A stretch of DNA of 64,000 bases, taken from contig CANTUZ010000003.1 in assembly GCA_947846985.1 (NCBI GenBank), forward strand, positions 56,740,096 to 56,804,095, given 5' to 3'. The translations under genes and the position numbers were made by a program. This document shows, piece by piece, positions 61,818 to 64,000 of this stretch (position 1 is the stretch's first letter; every line of letters starts with the position of its first letter). This stretch comes from Fratercula arctica. Its lineage: Eukaryota; Chordata; Aves; Charadriiformes; Alcidae. The notes beneath the pieces are model-generated. The model was given only the letters and a program-made list of their open reading frames with translations. It was not told the origin of the DNA and ran no database searches.

Positions 61818-62125
61818 CGTATTTGCGGAGTGGCCGGGGGGTGTCCAGCGCCAATGACAAACGGGTCGTTGCCCCAAAGGGCTAGCGGGGCTCCTCGGGC
61901 GGCCGGGCGGCGGGGGCTACGGAAAAATCCCGGCAATTGGCGGCGGTTTTTCCCCGGAGATACCACGGGAGGGAGCCCTTGGCCAGCCCGCCGCCACCGC
62001 CGCCACCGCCGCCACCGGGGCCGCCGCCGGCCGGGTAACCGGGGGATGCCCGGGGGGTGGTGGGGGTCTTGTGGGCTGAAGCGCTTGTTCTCGGTCATTT
62101 CTGTCCGTCCTCGAAGAGCTGCGCT
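61818..62125. promoter_or_regulatory. CpG island, candidate promoter (possibly of TIAM2)
   Basis: The only dense CpG cluster in the window, about 300 bp with very high GC against AT-rich surroundings. It holds CCAAT at 61851-61855 and an inverted CCAAT (ATTGG) at 61936-61940, several GGGCGG-like G/C blocks, a CCGCCGCCA triplication and a possible splice donor GGGTAACC near 62035. Family and synteny knowledge: TIAM2 follows SCAF8 in the same orientation in human. Inference: this may be a 5' non-coding exon/promoter of TIAM2, or the start of a divergent non-coding RNA. No coding exon of TIAM2 is seen. Confidence 0.6.
61988..62014 (+). repeat. CCGCCGCCA nonamer, three perfect tandem copies
   Basis: Units are 61988-61996, 61997-62005 and 62006-62014, followed by further CCG-rich sequence to about 62034. 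It is a GC-rich trinucleotide-type repeat of the sort common in 5' untranslated regions of vertebrate genes, and is likely to be length-variable. Confidence 0.9.
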
Positions 62126-64000
62126 TTTTTACTCGGAACTGTTTCAAATAAACGAAAAAAATACAGTCTGGGGGGGTTCTTACCGTTTTTGCGCTTCAGA
62201 GGGCTGGGGCGGATGCAGGCAGGGTTCCTGCTTCCCTGCTCCAGTCCCATCACCCCTTTCTCCTCATATGTGAGGAAGCCTTTCACGCAGCATCAGGGAG
62301 AAAAGAAAATATTGAAGAAATAAACAGAAAAAAATGTCACTTTGAGCCCGGCCCTATGTTTTATGGCCCGTTCTATCATTACTTCCATGGGAAATGACAT
62401 CTTCTCCTGCAATGACCATTATCAGTTTTATTGCAGAAATTTTCGACATTCCTCGGGATTCAGCCGCCGTTGAGCCCATCTGCAGGCTGCCCAGCGGAAA
62501 GCAAAACACCTGCACATGTCTCTGCACACTGAGGCTGGGGCTGGGGATTAGCAGCTAACGAAGAGATTAGCTTTTATGTCTGGGCACTGGGGCGTTCACA
62601 GCACTTGCTACTTGAACTGTGTGGCTGGCCAGGGAGGAATGGCTCGATGCAGAGGCCAAGCCAAAATGCAGGTAAACTAGTCCTCAGTTTTCCGTAGCCA
62701 TATCTGAGAGCCCTGTCAGCTGGCTTCAAACTCTGTCTCTACTTCAGTGGTCAAACGCGACCTGGGAGCTTGCTGGTGTGAGCAGAGCAACGAAGGTGCT
62801 TTCTAGCAGGACAGCTTAGCCCAAGCAGAGCTGTGCACGAACACGGCTGCTACCATTTCTGTTGCCTCTGAGCAGCATGGTCAGAACTGATTTGGCATCA
62901 TGCCGTGCAGATGTGGCTTGACAGAAGAGCCTATTTTGACCAGATCTTCATATGGCAAATCCTTCACCCATCAACCCTGTGAGATGCCACAAAATTAGGC
63001 AGTGGTTGCAGAGCACACAAACACTTATGGAGCATTTGAGAATGAGCAAAGATGTTTCCAGAAGTAAGGGCTATGGATGTGTGAAGAGAACTTTTTTTGT
63101 CTCTTTGCTGTCTGTGTGAAGAGTCGGAGCTGGGGAACTGGGAGGGGAGTTACTGTACGCAGCTGTTTGCACTGGAAAAGGGAAAAACAACTTGCCCAAA
63201 AGAGAAACTGCATCTCGTCTTCACACAGCCTGAGGACCTTCGTGCTTGGAGAAGTAGAAGTCAGTGTGAATATTCAAACCGGGCAGGCTGTAATGTGAGC
63301 AGTGAAAGAAAGTGCTGCAGTCAGGCAGAGACTGAGGAATGTAGGTCCCTGGCATACGGGTTAGCAACTGTCTGTGTTTTCAGGCAAGATTGAATCCAAA
63401 AATGGATTGAAATAACAGACCATCCAATTTGATTGTAGCAGGAGATGAGAGAGACACAGAAAAGCAAACAAGGAGATCTATTATAACTCAGCCAGAATAG
63501 AAGGAAATACTGAGACCTCCTCCCTCAGGTGGGTTGTTTCTTGTCCCTGATAGAAAGCCTCTACCTTTGGCATTAAACCTGAAAGACCCAGAAACATCAA
63601 GCTGCTGAAGCCAAAGCAGCTACGCCTAGGTTAAGCAGCTAGCAGAAATGCCTAGTTGGAGCAGAGGTGGCAGCCAGGGTAGTAATACTCATTCGTTTGG
63701 ACAGATTTGTCTTTTCTTCCATTTAATCAGTGGCTCTGTCTGCTTCGCTTTATGTTCTTCGGCAGCTGTAGCACTCACTTTCCACGCCGGGTAGCCAGCA
63801 ACAGGCTGAGAAGGGAGAAATACAGCAGTCTCCTTCGTGCCTTAGCAAGAGCAAGACCTTGCCCCATCTTGCGTTCCTTCCTCTCTGCCGTCTTCAACAC
63901 ACTTCTCCTTCTCTTTCCATCATATTGTACCATCTTCTTCTGCCATGGTCCTGCTCCTCCATCTTTATACCTGATTCCCACATATTAAAGCATTTTGAAT
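62126..64000. other. Right flank of the CpG island, no gene recognised
   Basis: If the island is a promoter, this would be the first intron of the gene it starts. No open frame here has recognisable homology, and no TIAM2 coding sequence was found. Composition returns to that of the intergenic tract within about 100 bp of the island. Confidence 0.5.

Noticed and set aside
1..64000. Endogenous retroviral genes, CRISPR arrays, intact tRNA or rRNA genes.
   Set aside because: I read both strands for gag/pol-type motifs outside CR1, spaced direct repeats and cloverleaf sequences and found none that I could support. The only reverse transcriptase is of CR1 LINE type.

Overview
The window is vertebrate nuclear DNA and almost certainly from a bird. 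It has split genes with GT/AG introns, long AT-rich non-coding tracts and almost no dense interspersed repeat. The clearly recognisable repeats are CR1-family LINEs, one of them ending in the octamer-like tail typical of avian CR1, plus a few very old MIR-like relics. I see no bacterial, phage, CRISPR or retroviral coding content.

Left part (1-12.9 kb): the last nine exons of SCAF8 (SR-related CTD-associated factor 8, also called RBM16), on the + strand. They encode 944 residues up to the natural stop at 11922: the end of the RS-rich region, one RRM, a proline-rich region, a long serine/proline tandem-repeat region and an Arg/Asp-rich tail. The N-terminal CTD-interacting domain lies upstream of the window. 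Every exon boundary could be placed by reading frame plus GT/AG signals. The 3'UTR has two good polyadenylation signals, at 12572 and 12885. Three Pumilio-type motifs lie between them.

Middle and right (12.9-61.7 kb): no protein-coding gene that I can support. The recognisable structure is repeat fossils. There is an old antisense CR1 at about 36.9-37.5 kb and a relatively young antisense CR1 (about 42.34-44.45 kb) with a nearly readable reverse transcriptase. The young copy is inserted into an older CR1 of opposite orientation, whose two halves lie on either side. A CR1 3' tail lies at 48.07-48.26 kb. Another old sense CR1 at 50.6-51.6 kb is itself interrupted by a short antisense CR1 scrap. 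Two MIR-like relics lie near 34.2 and 56.6 kb. There is also a perfect 26-bp palindrome at 34.09 kb and several homopolymer tracts.

Right end (61.8-62.1 kb): a compact CpG island with CCAAT motifs in both orientations and a CCG-type repeat, the only promoter-like element in the window. In human and other amniotes the next gene after SCAF8, in the same orientation, is TIAM2, so this island is a reasonable candidate for a TIAM2 5' promoter/non-coding exon. No TIAM2 coding sequence is present. I did not find a new multi-gene system. The most distinctive signals are the homogenised repeat region of SCAF8, the Pumilio-motif cluster between its two poly(A) signals, the nested CR1 insertions and the CpG island.
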